From assembly GCA_973895155.1 (NCBI GenBank), contig OZ316897.1, forward strand, positions 9,796,001 to 9,860,000: a DNA stretch of 64,000 nt, written 5' to 3'. The notes beneath the pieces are model-generated. The model was given only the letters and a program-made list of their open reading frames with translations, searched no databases and had not been told where the DNA came from. Shown piece after piece: positions 23,218 through 34,771 of this stretch. Each line of letters opens with the position of its first letter. Position 1 is the first letter of the stretch. The position numbers were made by a program, and so were the translations under genes. Origin of the DNA: Marsupella aquatica (Eukaryota; Marchantiophyta).

Positions 23218-24070
23218 GGGGGGAACTCTCTATAAGTGCACACACCTCGGAAAAGCCCTCAACCTTGCACTTAGAAAAATGTGTAAGGTAACCTATCCCC
23301 AAGAGGGGCTAATGGGATGTAATCCGAAAGGCCAGTGAGCCGGAGGGGGTGACAGCCCATTGTCCCTAAGTGGGAATGATTTACGGGGAGCACTGGGGTT
23401 ACAGCCCATTATTCCCAAATAGGGATGAGTTACGGAGCATGAAACCCAAGTGCATTTTTTAATGCACTTCATTTTCACATTATTTACAAGAGTCTCATCT
23501 CTCGCTGTTTGCCACTTGCAGCTTGGAGTATTTCTCATTCAAATTTGATACTCCCCAGGCCAGGTTGGCATAGGGGCTCCCTGGGATATTGCCTCATAAC
23601 CATGTGTAGACATAGGAAGAAAAAAAATCACAAGGGGCTTACTAATACTGTACAGTGAACTCTCTCCAAGTGTACCCTAAAAGAATCCCCAACCTTGCAC
23701 TTGTAAAAATGAGCACTGTATTGTGAATTCTCTCTAAGGGCACACTCCCGGGAAGAACTCCCAACCATGCACTTAGAAAAATGAGTACTCTACAGTGAAC
23801 TCTCTGTAAGTGCACACACCCTGGAAAAACCCCAGCCTTGCTCTTGTAAAAATGAATACTCTACAGTAAACTTTCTCAAGCATATCCTGGACGAACCCCA
23901 AACCTTGCATTTGTAAAAATGTATACTGTGGACTGAATTCTCTCTAAGTGCACACTCTCGAGAAGAACCCCCAACCATGCACTCATACTACTGTGAACTC
24001 TTGCTAAGTGTACACTCCTCGGAACAAACCCCACCCTTGCAACTATAAGTGGTATGCAGTAAGTTATAAG
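23218..24070. repeat. Tandem array, about 65-78-bp units
   Basis: The unit carries GTGAACTCTCTCTAAGTGCA, then CACTCCYGGAARAACCCC, then AACCTTGCACTTRTAAAAAT, with a variable tail. One unit lies at 23218-23285 and about six more from 23650 to 24070. Between them, at 23290-23440, a separate motif with TACAGCCCATTRTTCCC and GGGATGAGTTACGG is doubled. No coding frame. Confidence 0.75.
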
Positions 24071-24600
24071 TGAGAGATTTAAGGCCTTGCACTTATCATG
24101 CAAAAAGATCTAAGATCTTACACTTTCAATAGCAACTGTACATAACCCTAAACCAAACCCTAGCATTACTCCACAAGTGCAACAATATACATTATTTTAA
24201 AAAAATTCTCAAACACTTATCAATAAGATGGCAGGTAAGGTTAAATGGCAGTATATGTTTGTATTGATGTGTCTAGTATTGTGTTAGAGTGACTACCTGG
24301 AAATACTTAGAGAGACTGCTAAAAGGAAAAAGAGGAAAAAGACCAACCAGCTTGGAGTATCCTAGATTTTTCAAATTAGTTCAAGGACCCCTTGGTTATG
24401 CAAGCTTGTTTTATTGGACCATTTGGAGCCATGAAGAGTTGCACATTGGAATAGATCAATGAGAGGACAAAGATTAAATGAAATATTCTAAATGAAGTGA
24501 ATTTTAAAGACAACTTCACTAAAGACAAATAAGAGTACATTCATGGTTTACCCTAACCCCTAAATTCTCCATGCAAAATGTTTCCCTTAGTACCTCTATG
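24071..24600. other. No gene recognised
   Basis: AT-rich spacer ending at the 5-bp target CTATG of the copia insertion. Confidence 0.4.
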
Positions 24601-24944
24601 TGTTGAGCATAGACGACATTTGTAACGGCAAGCCCATGAACCATCCAACGCACAAGAGTAGACATAGAGAGATACGTGGTTCACCTCCACATGAGGCTAC
24701 GTCCACGGGAACACACAAGAGCTTTACTGCACGCTAGGCCGACCGGCCATACCAAGCATCCACAGCACAAACTCTCCCTATCTCTCAGCTAGCTCCGTAA
24801 CAATGAGCCTAAGTTCCATCAGGGTCTGGCATCAGCCCTGGCTATATACACAATAGCACTACCGCTAACATTAGCTAAGTCCTAACCTGAGTTAGCCTAA
24901 CTGTAGTTAGCTAATGAGTCACAAGACTAGAGCAATATCTAACA
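24601..24944 (-). repeat. 3' LTR of copia copy 2
   Basis: On the minus strand it begins TGTTAGATATTG and ends CAACA. It matches 31320-31663 along its whole length and has the same length, 344 bp. Confidence 0.95.
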
Positions 24945-25140
24945 AACTCCCCCTTAACTCTTGTCTTGGGGACTGGACTAAATGCTACCATATGGAATTT
25001 TCAGCGGGAAATTCTAGACAATAACCAAACCAGGTCTCCCCCTAAAAACCACAAGGGTTAACTAGAACTAAGTTGTAGCCAAACTAGAATGAGTAATCCA
25101 TATACAAATAGTCACACTTTGCTAAATAACTCTACTTGCA

Positions 25141-28100
25141 CTACAACTGCAAAACCTGCAAAGTAGCACGATGTCTTGAGAAACTCTCCAAAGGAATCAC
25201 TTTGGTAAAGGCATCAATGGGATTGAGCTTTCCATCAATCTTGACTAGCTCAAAAGTTTTATCAGACACTGCTTGCCTGATAAAATGGTACCTGATATCA
25301 ATGTGCTTCACCCTACTATCCATCACCTGGTTAGCAGCCAAGTGAAGAGCACTCTGACTATCATAGTTTAGAGTCATTTTGCCATGCTCTAAACCCATCT
25401 TCGCGATCAACTTCTCCAACCAAATTGTTTTCTTTGCTACTTATGCTGCTGCAACATACTCTGCTTCTGTAGTAGACTGAGATATGCACTTTTGCAAGGT
25501 AGATTTTCAACTGATACATCCTCCTCCAAGAGTGTATACAAACCCAGTTGTAGACCTCCTTGTATTCAGACAGCCTCCATAGTCAAAATCTACATAGTCA
25601 ACTAACGTTCTATCTGATCTGACATCAAATAGTAATCCATAGTCCTGTATTCCCTTCAAATACATGAGAATCCACTTCACAGCTTCCCAATGTACCTTCC
25701 CTAGATTTGACATGAATCTGCTAACCTTGCCCATTGCTAGGGCCAAGTCAGGCCTAGTACAAGTCATCAAATACATCAGACTGCCTACTGCCTTCTCATA
25801 AGGAATCTTAGCCATCAGATCTTTCTCCACAGCATCCATAGGAGAGAAAGTCGATGATAACTTGAAATGTGAAGCTAAAGGAATACTCACTGGCTTACAG
25901 TTCTCCATGTTGAATCGTGCAAGTACTTTCCTCGCATACTGGCCTTGACTCAAGCACAATTGTCTAGTATCAAAGTTCCTAAAAATCTTCATCCATAAGA
26001 TCTTCTTGGCCTTACTAAGATCCTTCATCCTGAATTCAGTACTCAATTTTGCCTTGAGACTGTCAACCTCAGATTGATCTTTAGCCACAATCTCGGGGGT
26101 CTCACTACATGGGGACCTCCCCATCACCTGCGACGTTCTTAGGCCTTGGACACCCTAAAATGCAAGATTTTTTTCAACCCCTATAAAGTTAGAATATTCT
26201 TCGAATATTCCAAAAATTGGATTAAAAAGGCCCTAATGTTCTTATAAGTCTCAAAATTGAATTTAAAAGACCCTATTGTTCTTCTACAAAAATTATTAAG
26301 TCTTCCTTTACAACCAATAAAATGACCCTATCCTTCGTCGCACGTGATATGCCATTTTTGTGGAAGTGAAACCCCCGAGGCCACAATCAGCATGTCATCC
26401 ACATAGATCACCAGAATGATGAAACCAAATACATCATTCTTGACTGATTTTGTATACACACAAGGATCATACACCATCCTGGCTTGTAAAACCTTGAGCA
26501 AGCATGAAATCATCAAACCGCTTGTTCCACTGTCTGGGAGATTGCTTCAATCCATACAAGGACTTGAGCAATCTGCAAACTAAGTTCTCTTGGCCCTTCT
26601 TCATAAAGTCTAGTGGCTGTCTCATGAAGATCAACTCTTCCAAGTTGCCATAGAGAAAAGCAGTAACAACATCCATCTGATCCATCACCAGACCAAAAAA
26701 TACAACAAGCTGACACAATATCCGAATTGTGGAATACTTAGCCACCGGTGAAAAAACCTCATTATAATCCACTTCTTTCTCCTAAGTGAATCCCTTGGCA
26801 ACAAGCCTTGTCTTGTAGATCTTATCTCCACCCTCTAAAGGACTGTCCTTCAACTTGTAAATCCACTTGCTAACCTCTTGGAAGCTCCACCAGCTCCCAT
26901 GTCTTGTTGTCACTCAAAGATTGCAACTCCCTTTACATTGTTGCATTTCACTCATGCTTCTGCTCTGAAGCACAAGCCTTACTATACGAAGAAGACTCTC
27001 CTTCTTCCAAGATCAAAGTCATGTCATCTTCATCAGGTGCAATGTCACTATCATCTAGCTTACATGAGTCTGCCCATTGACCATACCTAGTAGGAGCTCT
27101 AGTAGAACAACTAAAAGTTCTTCTAGTAGATGACTCAGGCTGATCTGCTGCTGCTGCTGGCTGATTATGAGGTACCCCAGCAACAATTTGCTCCTCTTGT
27201 TCCATCACAGAAACCAGCTCCAAGCCCGGAGCTTCTCCATCCCTCCTGTCATGAACAACATCATGACTAATCTCCCCCTCAACCCGGTCCGGAATGGGAG
27301 ATTTCCCCTTGTCAATATGGGAGTCTTGAGAACTCTCCCCCTCCTTTGATTATCTGGATTTATTAAATAATACATCTCTACTGATAATTAGTTTACAGGT
27401 TACTGGATCCCATAACCTATAACCCTTCACACCTTTCTGATAGCCAAGGAAAATGCACTTCTTCGACTTGGACTCCAGCTTGGATCGAAGCTGGGAAGGT
27501 GTAAGCACATAAGCATCACATCCAAAAATCCTCAGATGTGAGTAATCTGCTGGACGCCCATACCTCATTTCAAATAGTATCTTGAATCCAATAGAACTGG
27601 ATGGAGAAGAATTTACCAAATAAGCTGTAGTGTTGACAGCTTCAGCCCAAAACTCATGTGGTAAGCATGATTGACTCAACATACTCTTCGAGCGGTCCAA
27701 TAGTGTTCGGTTGAGTCTGTCATAAATACCATTCTGCTGAGGAGTATAACTTGTTATGAGATGGCGGGTAATCCCCTGCTCCTTACAATACGTTTCAAAT
27801 TCCCCGGAACTGTATTCACCTTCGTTATCCGATCGAAGATATCTCACCTTATTACTAGTCTGATTCTCAACTTGGGCTTTCCACTCCTTAAAAGTGGCAA
27901 AAACATCATACTTATTGTGTAGAAAGTATATCCACACATACCTTGAGTAATCGTCTATGAACGTGACATAGTATAACCGTCCAGAATATGAGGGAGTAAG
28001 GCTGGACCCCACACATCACTATGTACATACTCAAGTATCTCCTTGCTGGTGTGAGTTCCAACTCCAAAGGGTTTCATGTGCTGCTTCCCTAGCACATAGT

Positions 28101-29699
28101 GCTCATAGAATTCCAACTTACAAGATTGCAAATTAGAAAGTAATCTTTTCTTCTGAAGAATAACCAAACCTTTTTCACTTATGTGGCCCAAATGGAAGTG
28201 CTACAGCCGGGCCGTCTCCTCATGAGATAAGGTTATATTGGCTTCATCACAAACTACACTGCCCTCCAAAACGTATAGATTGTTATATCTCTTTCCCTTC
28301 AATACAACTTTAGTACCAGTTGAAACCTGAAGGACACCATTAGCAGAACTCCACTGATGGCCATTTGCCTCTAAAATTTCAAGTGAAATGAGATTTTTCA
28401 TCATGTTGGGAATATGTCTCACATTCCTTAACGTTCTTACAGCACCATCAAACATCTGAAATCTTACAGATCCAAGTCCAACAACTTGACATTTGATTTC
28501 ATTTCCCATCAACACTGACCCATTGGAAATCGTGTAAGAACTGAAAAAATCTCTCCTAGAGCAAATGTGAAAAGTACATGCACTATCTAGAATCCAGTCA
28601 TCACTACCTGGATTTGACACTACGTTGAGAGCATAATCTTGGCATCACAATATGTCATCATCATCGAGTAAATCTACCTCATGCGAGCTTGATGCCACGT
28701 TAGCAGATGCAGTAGGGACCTTTACTCGACAATCCCTTTAAATGTGGTCTGACTTGCCACAATTCCAACATGCAAGAGGCTTCCTCTCTTGCAATTTCCC
28801 TCTAGATTTAGATCTCCCCATGATGTAGATCTAAACCTGTTTTGCCCATTCGTGCGCTGCGCTGCTCTTCCCCTGTTCACATATAGCGCAATGCCAGAAG
28901 AAGATGCTGCCTGTGATTGACCCAGCTTCTTCTGAGCATCATCAGACAGTAAAGAGCTCACCACCTCATTATACAAAATGGACTTCAGATCTATGTACAA
29001 GAGCACCTATTTCAAGCCCTAATATGACGGCGATAAGGAGCTTAGCAGAAGCAAGGCCTTATCCTCATCTTCAACTCCTTTTCCCAGGTTTGACAGATCC
29101 ACCGCTAGACTGTCAAACTCATCCAGGTGATCCTACATCTTGCTCCCTTCCTTGAGCCTGAGGCTCATCAAGAGAGACTTCTTGTACAGCCGGTCTGACA
29201 CATCTTTCGGATAGTACTTCTCTCTAAGAGCCTTGAACAGTGACGCGCAATCCGCATAATCATCCAGCTGCTTGATGATGCGCGGCTTGAGATATAGCAT
29301 CACTGCATTGATAGCAATCACCTGCTCCTATCTCTACTGTCTCATAGAAATCTTCTCTTCTCCATCATACTGCTCTCGCAAAGAGAGCAGATGAGCTAAG
29401 CCCATGGCCCGAAGGACACCCTTCACTTGCTTCTCTCACAGCAAGTAATCAGTATGACCATCGTACTTTTCCACCTCAAACTTCACTCCTCCAAATCTAG
29501 CCATCTCCCTTTTCTTTCCAACTACCGACAGCTCTGGTAGTAATACAGCTTTCTCCATTGCATACCGCACCGGTGATCGTACCGGTGTTACAAGTTCCTC
29601 CTCAAATGGTAGCAGCTCCTCCTCAGACTCTCTGTCTGACCGTGGCAATCCTGAAGCTCCACCGACGCCAATTCTTCCAGTATCCTCCAAGTCACTCAT
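25141..29699 (-). pseudogene. Copia gag-pol of copy 2 (broken)
   Basis: Gag begins at an ATG at 29699 and includes FGGVKFEVEKYDGHTDYLL and the LKEGSKM and DHLDEFDSL blocks. Its zinc knuckle CWNCGKSDH (about 28745-28775) is broken by an in-frame stop before the last Cys. Protease: WILDSACTFHICSRRDFF near 28590, with the copia Asp-Ser-Ala in place of DSG. Integrase: WHLGH start near 28190, FIDDYSRYVW and RSDNEGEY, then PQQNG with Asp where the catalytic Glu is expected (GIYDRLN). RT: DVVTAFLY and YVDDM (about 26395). RNase H: DFDYGGC, RRSTTGF, TTEAEYVAAA. At least eight stops or shifts are visible (for example near 29437, 29342, 29133, 28980, 28010, 26945 and 26790). Confidence 0.9.
26092..26379 (-). 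mobile_element. 288-bp MITE with 8-bp TSD, inserted in copia RT
   Basis: The ends are CTCGGGGGTCTCACT and the inverse of CTCGGGGGTTTCACT. The target GCCACAAT is present on both sides (26084-26091 and 26380-26387), and removing it rejoins the RT frame just after YVDDM-LIVA. Its left half matches the right end of the 2.76-kb element at 4590-7352, and its right half matches that element's left end, so it is an internal-deletion derivative in opposite orientation. Confidence 0.95.
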
Positions 29700-31303
29700 A
29701 TGAAATAATCACAAAAAAATGTATTTTTTCAAAACTTCTCATAAAACTCAAAACTCAACACCGCCACGTAGCCCACAAAGCTAGGAGTCCAATACTGAAA
29801 GCCGAAATCAAAATCAAAATTCAACGGAAAAATTATTCAAATTTCGGTCGGGGTGGGTAAAACCTTGGGAAACTCCCCCGTTTTGACCACCTTGGAGAAT
29901 AACCAAAATACCAAGTGTAACCCGTGTCGGATTTGCAATGTGATCGGTGCACCGTGTTGCCAACTTCAATGGCTACGTCATCGCCAAAAAAGAACCAAAA
30001 AAGTTACCGTTTGGCGGACAAAATCTTTGTCGGACGGCCGAAAATAGCTCTCTATTTTTTGGGAATATTCCCGCATAGTCTGACAGGGCTCACAGGGGGC
30101 CGTTCCCCCTGTCCAAGCGGTTAAAACGGAGGGCGGCAGGTCCCGACACAAGGGACAACCAATTAAGGGGGAAAAAGGTAAAAATTGGGCCTTAAAGGGG
30201 GTGTTTAAGCCCCTTACTAAGAAATACAGGCTAGGCACCGTCAAGGGTCAAGGAGGGGGAAATACAGGGGAAATACGCAGGCAGGGTGCGAGCCGGTAGG
30301 AAGGGCGCGGGGGTTTGCGAGGGCAGGACCGATTAAAGGGAGGGGGGCTGGCGCCGACAGGGCACGAGCCGGAAGGAGGGCGTAGGGGTTAAGGTCGGCC
30401 CGCAGCCAAAAAGGCTCGCCAAGAGCCAAGGGGCGCGCGGGGGTAAAGGGCAGGGCCGGTTGCAGGCGTCCGGTCGCGCTTAGTGCCACTAGTGTAATAA
30501 CGGGAGTGCGGGGGGGAAGGGCAAATACACGAGGGAGGGGGGAGTATCGGGAGGGCAGGGTGTGTGTATACACACACCAAACCCAAAAAGACCCCCTTAA
30601 TGGCAAAAAACTCCCCCGGGGAAAAGGTGAATGTTTAACTCACCTAAAAACCGCGGTTTCTCATGAGTAAAGTGATCGCCGCCGACGGGAAAAGTTATCG
30701 CATTGCACCGGCACAGTCTGCAACTCCAGTAGTGTAAACAATTTCCGCCGCGTCGTCTTCACTCCGCATCAAGTGCCAATCCCGGGCTCAAAACGACCGC
30801 CTCGCCGCGATCAATCCGTTGAGCCGTAGCAAATTGTGTTTCTTCCACCGAGTTGGATGTCACAAAGAGAAACCCGGTTCAGATGGGAACAAGCTCCATA
30901 GCTTGTGGAAAAACCTGAACGCCTCCTTCACTCGTCACGTCACACTTAGTAACAACTCGGCAGCAATTCAGCTACCAAAATGAGCAGCTTGCTTGAAGCT
31001 TCAACTTGAGCTATAATGTGCGATCTCTCCCGCACCGCACAGCTGACACCGTTGAAAAACGCAAACTCTGGTCTCTCCCCCAAAAACCGGTTGAACACGA
31101 ATAAAACCTGAACGACGCAAGCTTCAAAATGTCCGCACCACAGATACCGATCAGCAAGTTCTAACCACTATTAGAAAGCCCTCTCACCAAGGTATCCACA
31201 CAGCCACACACATTCAAGTTTCATGCGACAAAACTCCGAATGTACCATCGACAATGAACGCTAGAAAAAACCTGTCATGAAAAAACCTTGTCACCTCCTA
31301 GGC
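29700..31303 (-). other. Long leader of copia copy 2 between primer site and gag
   Basis: About 1.6 kb without a credible gene. 30240-30560 is strongly GC-rich, with repeated CGAGCCGG-x-GGAGGGCG units, unlike the AT-rich DNA around it. Open frames on the minus strand here (for example 30241-30606) start with TTG and encode Pro/Leu/Ala-rich strings. The tract may be a secondary insertion or captured host DNA. Confidence 0.5.
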
Positions 31304-31317
31304 ATGCTCTGATACCA
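31304..31317 (-). promoter_or_regulatory. Primer binding site of copia copy 2
   Basis: TGGTATCAGAGC, two bases after the end of the 5' LTR on the minus strand. It is complementary to the 3' end of plant initiator tRNA-Met and is the standard copia minus-strand primer site. Confidence 0.9.
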
Positions 31318-31319
31318 CT

Positions 31320-31663
31320 TGTTGAGCATAGACGACATCCGTAACGGCAAGCCCATGAACCATCCAACGCACAAGAGTTGACACAAAGAGATACGTGGTT
31401 CACCTCCACATGAGGCTACGTCTACTGGAACACATAAGAGCTTTACTGCACGCTAGGCCGATCGGCCATACCAAGCATCCACAGCACAAGTTCTCCCTAT
31501 CTCTCAACTAGCTCCGTAACAATGAGCCTAAGTTCTACCAGGGTCTGGCATCAGCCTCGGCTATATACACAACAGCACTACCGCTAACATTAGCTAAGTC
31601 CTAACCCAAGTTAGTCTAACTGTAGTTAGCTCATGAGTCACAAGACTAGAGCAATATCTAACA
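31320..31663 (-). repeat. 5' LTR of copia copy 2
   Basis: 344 bp with TG...CA ends, followed on the outer side by the target duplication CTATG. It would hold the element promoter. Confidence 0.95.
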
Positions 31664-31668
31664 CTATG

Positions 31669-32182
31669 GCTATATAATACATGTAACATTCCATATAGTT
31701 CATGGAAAATTTTATTTTGTGCATACTTAGTAGTTGAAAGGTCTTAGAGTCCCTTGGTATTCCTCTACCCATAGTAGTTATGATGTTTCTTATCTTTGCT
31801 TGCTACTCCTCTATCCATCGTAGCGAAAGGGTTTCTTAAGTTACTTTGGTAAATGTTAGAGAAGTTTTTCTTGGGTTTATGATGTAACCTTGGTAAATGT
31901 TAGAGCTAGTATTAATTTGAAGAGTTTTTTCTACTTGTCATTATCTAAAATATGTGGAAATTAAATAGAAAATTGAAACAAAGTACCAGAAAACATTGAT
32001 ATATCTATCAATCACAACTCATCCAAAGATTTTTTTCACCCCTATTTTACCATTTTCTTTGTTTACTTGAAATGTTATTTTTCAGTTTCCAATGTTTTTA
32101 TAGTTGCAAGGTCTAATTGATTTTCTTTGCCTCACGAATAGTCAAATTTGGTTCTTTTTGCGTAACTTACGGTTCTTGTTTG
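31669..32182. other. No gene recognised
   Basis: AT-rich spacer between the copia and gypsy elements. A motif TACCTTGGTAAATGTTAGAG is repeated near 31850 and 31890. Confidence 0.4.
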
Positions 32183-32534
32183 TGTCATGCCGAGGGACAG
32201 TGCCTCTTGTGCACATCGGCATGTCCCTTGCATGCCCGCTAGTATATAGTTAGGGCTAGTGTACTACTTGAGTTAGTGTCATGTTCTTGTAGCGAGTCTG
32301 GGCCGTTCTTGAAGCAAAGGTGTTTGTTAGTGTGACGCCTGGACCCGGTCCTACTTAGGGCATGTGTTTCTTTGCCATTTTTCAGTTCTTCTTGAATCGC
32401 TGTGAGACAGAGTTTTTCAGAGGCTGCTCGTCGGTTCCGTACACGGAATTCACACAGTGATTCGTTAGATGCTCCCGACCGATCTTGTCATCTCGCCGGT
32501 TTTCGATTCGATTTCAGTACGTTTGTTTCTATCA
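32183..32534 (+). repeat. 5' LTR (shared core) of the gypsy element
   Basis: Begins TGTCATGCCGAGGGACAG and matches 40426-40775 to a TATCA at 32530-32534. The LTR could be longer: another TATCA lies at 32704-32708, after a hairpin with arms GTGTATAC/GTATACAC (about 32680-32701), in which case the 3' copy would be truncated. Confidence 0.8.
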
Positions 32535-32852
32535 CGCCTTTTATTCAAGAAGAACTGCCGAGTTAGCGGTGATGGGAAGAAGATTGCTCGTGGCAGTTTC
32601 GACAATTCTAGGGAAGCCATTGCAATTTCTTCGACGGACATCGGAGTGACGAGTTAAAAGTTATGGGTTTATGTTGTTATGTGTATACTTAAGTGTATAC
32701 ACATATCAATGCTCCCGAGGAGGTCCGGGGTTCATTTTCTGGTTGCATCCGCTACCCCTTTGCTCCTTCTTATTGTCACTGCCGCTGGCTGCCTCGATTG
32801 CTTTTGGGGTCATTTTTGCATTCCCGGCCACGACCGCCGGTGAGCATGCAGC

Positions 32853-34703
32853 ATGTCAGTAGAGGAGCCAAGTCATAGCAGCTCATCACCACCGACACCC
32901 AGGTACCACTTGCGGAGTGATCCACAACCGTTGGTGCCAATTTCATTGGAGTCTCGACAATTTTGACGACGTCAGCAGACAGCAGCAGCACCCACACCAC
33001 GCAATCCTTCTGCTACATTTGGCGGTCGCTTCACCACTACCCCGAAGCCTGCTATCGCTTCTCTGCCCTTTACTCCTTTTGCATCAGTGATTGTTCCAGC
33101 TTCACCAACATACAGCATGGATGCCAGTCACTCATTTGGCCGCATTGAGCGCTTCAGTGGGCGGCCAGGCACTGTTTCTTTGCGTGAGTTCAAATCCACT
33201 TTCTACACTATCGTTTACGAATTGGAGTTGAAGTATGGCAGCAACTTCACAAATGCTTTTGCATTTAAGCAGCTAGCCAGGTATGTGCACCACGAGGCTT
33301 TGGATGTGTATGAGTAGCATTCTCAATGGCTGCTTGTTGTCACACAATTGCCTAACCCTGCCTATGCCACTGCAATTGCGGCTGCCTCACAACTGGCATT
33401 ACAGAATGCCATTGCAGCCCATGCTGCTACTCCTGCCACTTCCCCTCCTACTCCAATTCCCACCACTGCACCAGTTACTCCCACTATCTTGGCACAGGCT
33501 ACATCAGGCATTTCTCCCACCATTGATTCCCCTGCCTTTGCTGATCCAGTGGCTGAGTTTTTCCAGGTTCTTGAATTGGAATTCCCAATCAAGAGTGCTG
33601 ACAAAATCATGCAGTTGGCCACCTTTGTGAGGCAACGCGATGAAACATTGAAGATGCTGTATCGCCGGCTTCTCAAGCTGAAGGAAGACACCCAGAGCAT
33701 CACTGACCTGGAAGCTGCTCATCGCTATCTTCGCGTATTGGAGGGCACACCAGCTCTCCATTCGCAAGTGTTGCAGCAAGTATTCTCAGATTTTGGAGAC
33801 AACTACACCCTGCTCAATGTCTATGACACTGCTGAGAAACTTGAGTTGGCCCATGCATATTATGAGGCCAGTATTGCGCATCCACCGCGATCCAGGTACC
33901 AGGCTGCTGCCCCTACACTGACCACCCCTTCTCGTGTGCCACAGTATGGTTCCAAGACCAAGCCAGCACATGCTGCTTTCATGCTGCCATCTTGCAACTA
34001 CTGTGGTAACCCCAATCACAAGGCTAATGAATATGATATTGTTGCTGAGGACCTGTCTTGTGATTTTTGCAGAAAAGTGGGCCACTTGGTGGCAGTTTGT
34101 TTTGCCAAATTCCCAGAGAGGAAGCAGCTACGACAGCAGAGCCTTCATCCTACTCCTGCTTCCACTCCCCCACCAGCTAGGAGGGCTCCTACTGCATCAA
34201 TTGCTCCTCCTTCCAGTGGCAAAGCATCCAGTGCTAACAAATTGCCCAAGCAGCAACAGAAGCAACCAGCTCAGAAGGAGGCTCACAACGCACAGGCAAC
34301 TCAACTCCAGTCTCTGACTCATGAGGTTGAGTCCTTACGTGCCCAACTTGCCAACATCAAAGGCAAGTCCACTGCCTCTGCTAGTCCTTCTCAACCGACT
34401 GGTCACGTGCAACCCATCCCTGGCCCAGGCACCACTGACAGTTTAGCACCTCTACCCTGCTCTTTCTATGGCTTGCCATTTGATGATGCTCATATGGGTG
34501 AGTGTGTGCTGTCCTCTGCTACACAGCCTGGCCTTACAACAGAATTTTCAGATTCATTCTGCCCTTCCTATTTTGCTTACCAGCAGGCCAGTGCTGCCTC
34601 CCGTATTGCTCCCACACGCCGCATTGTACAGGCTAATGGTCTTGCTGCTGGTCCTATGACTAGAGCCAGGGGAGCTCGGGCTGTCATGCCCCAATCTTTT
34701 TAG
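32853..34703 (+). pseudogene. Gypsy Gag (two in-frame stops)
   Basis: One frame runs from an ATG at 32853 (MSVEEPSHSSSSPPTPRYHL) to a TAG at 34701-34703, about 617 codons, interrupted by TGA at 32964-32966 and TAG at 33315-33317. The middle is Ala/Pro/Thr-rich. A helical capsid-like region follows (FFQVLELEFPIKSADKIMQL, then VRQRDETLKMLYRRLLKL). Two zinc knuckles lie near 33996-34100: CNYCGNPNHKANEY, whose last Cys is replaced by Tyr, and CDFCRKVGHLVAVC, a full CX2CX4HX4C. The tail is basic and Gln-rich with a short coiled-coil-like stretch (LTHEVESLRAQLANIKGK). Gag would package element RNA. The two stops make this copy non-functional. Confidence 0.8.
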
Positions 34704-34771
34704 CCACTCACACTTGCTGAAGAGCGCACCTTGTTGGCGAGGGGGGAGCAAGCTGTAGCTTCCACCACCAG

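Larger units (their letters stand above)
24601..31663 (-). mobile_element. Complete but decayed Ty1/copia retrotransposon (copy 2), minus strand
   Basis: Two 344-bp LTRs (24601-24944 and 31320-31663) are flanked by the same 5 bases, CTATG (24596-24600 and 31664-31668). The LTRs differ at roughly 21 positions by eye, about 6%, so this is an old insertion. Next to the 5' LTR is a primer site TGGTATCAGAGC, the usual copia site for initiator tRNA-Met, and a polypurine tract (AAGGGGGAGTT, minus strand) abuts the 3' LTR. The order gag, protease, integrase, RT, RNase H is that of Ty1/copia. A MITE (26092-26379) is nested in RT. Multiple stops and frameshifts remove function. Confidence 0.95.

Noticed and set aside
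30241-30606. 121-codon frame in the copia leader
   Set aside because: Starts with TTG, Pro/Ala/Leu-rich, in a GC-rich repeated tract; no domain.
32680-32701. Hairpin GTGTATAC-TTAAGT-GTATACAC as a terminator or origin
   Set aside because: A single short hairpin in AT-rich LTR-adjacent DNA; no supporting context in a eukaryotic element.
33362-33703. Minus-strand frames within gypsy Gag and Pol
   Set aside because: They are antisense shadows of the supported plus-strand element genes.
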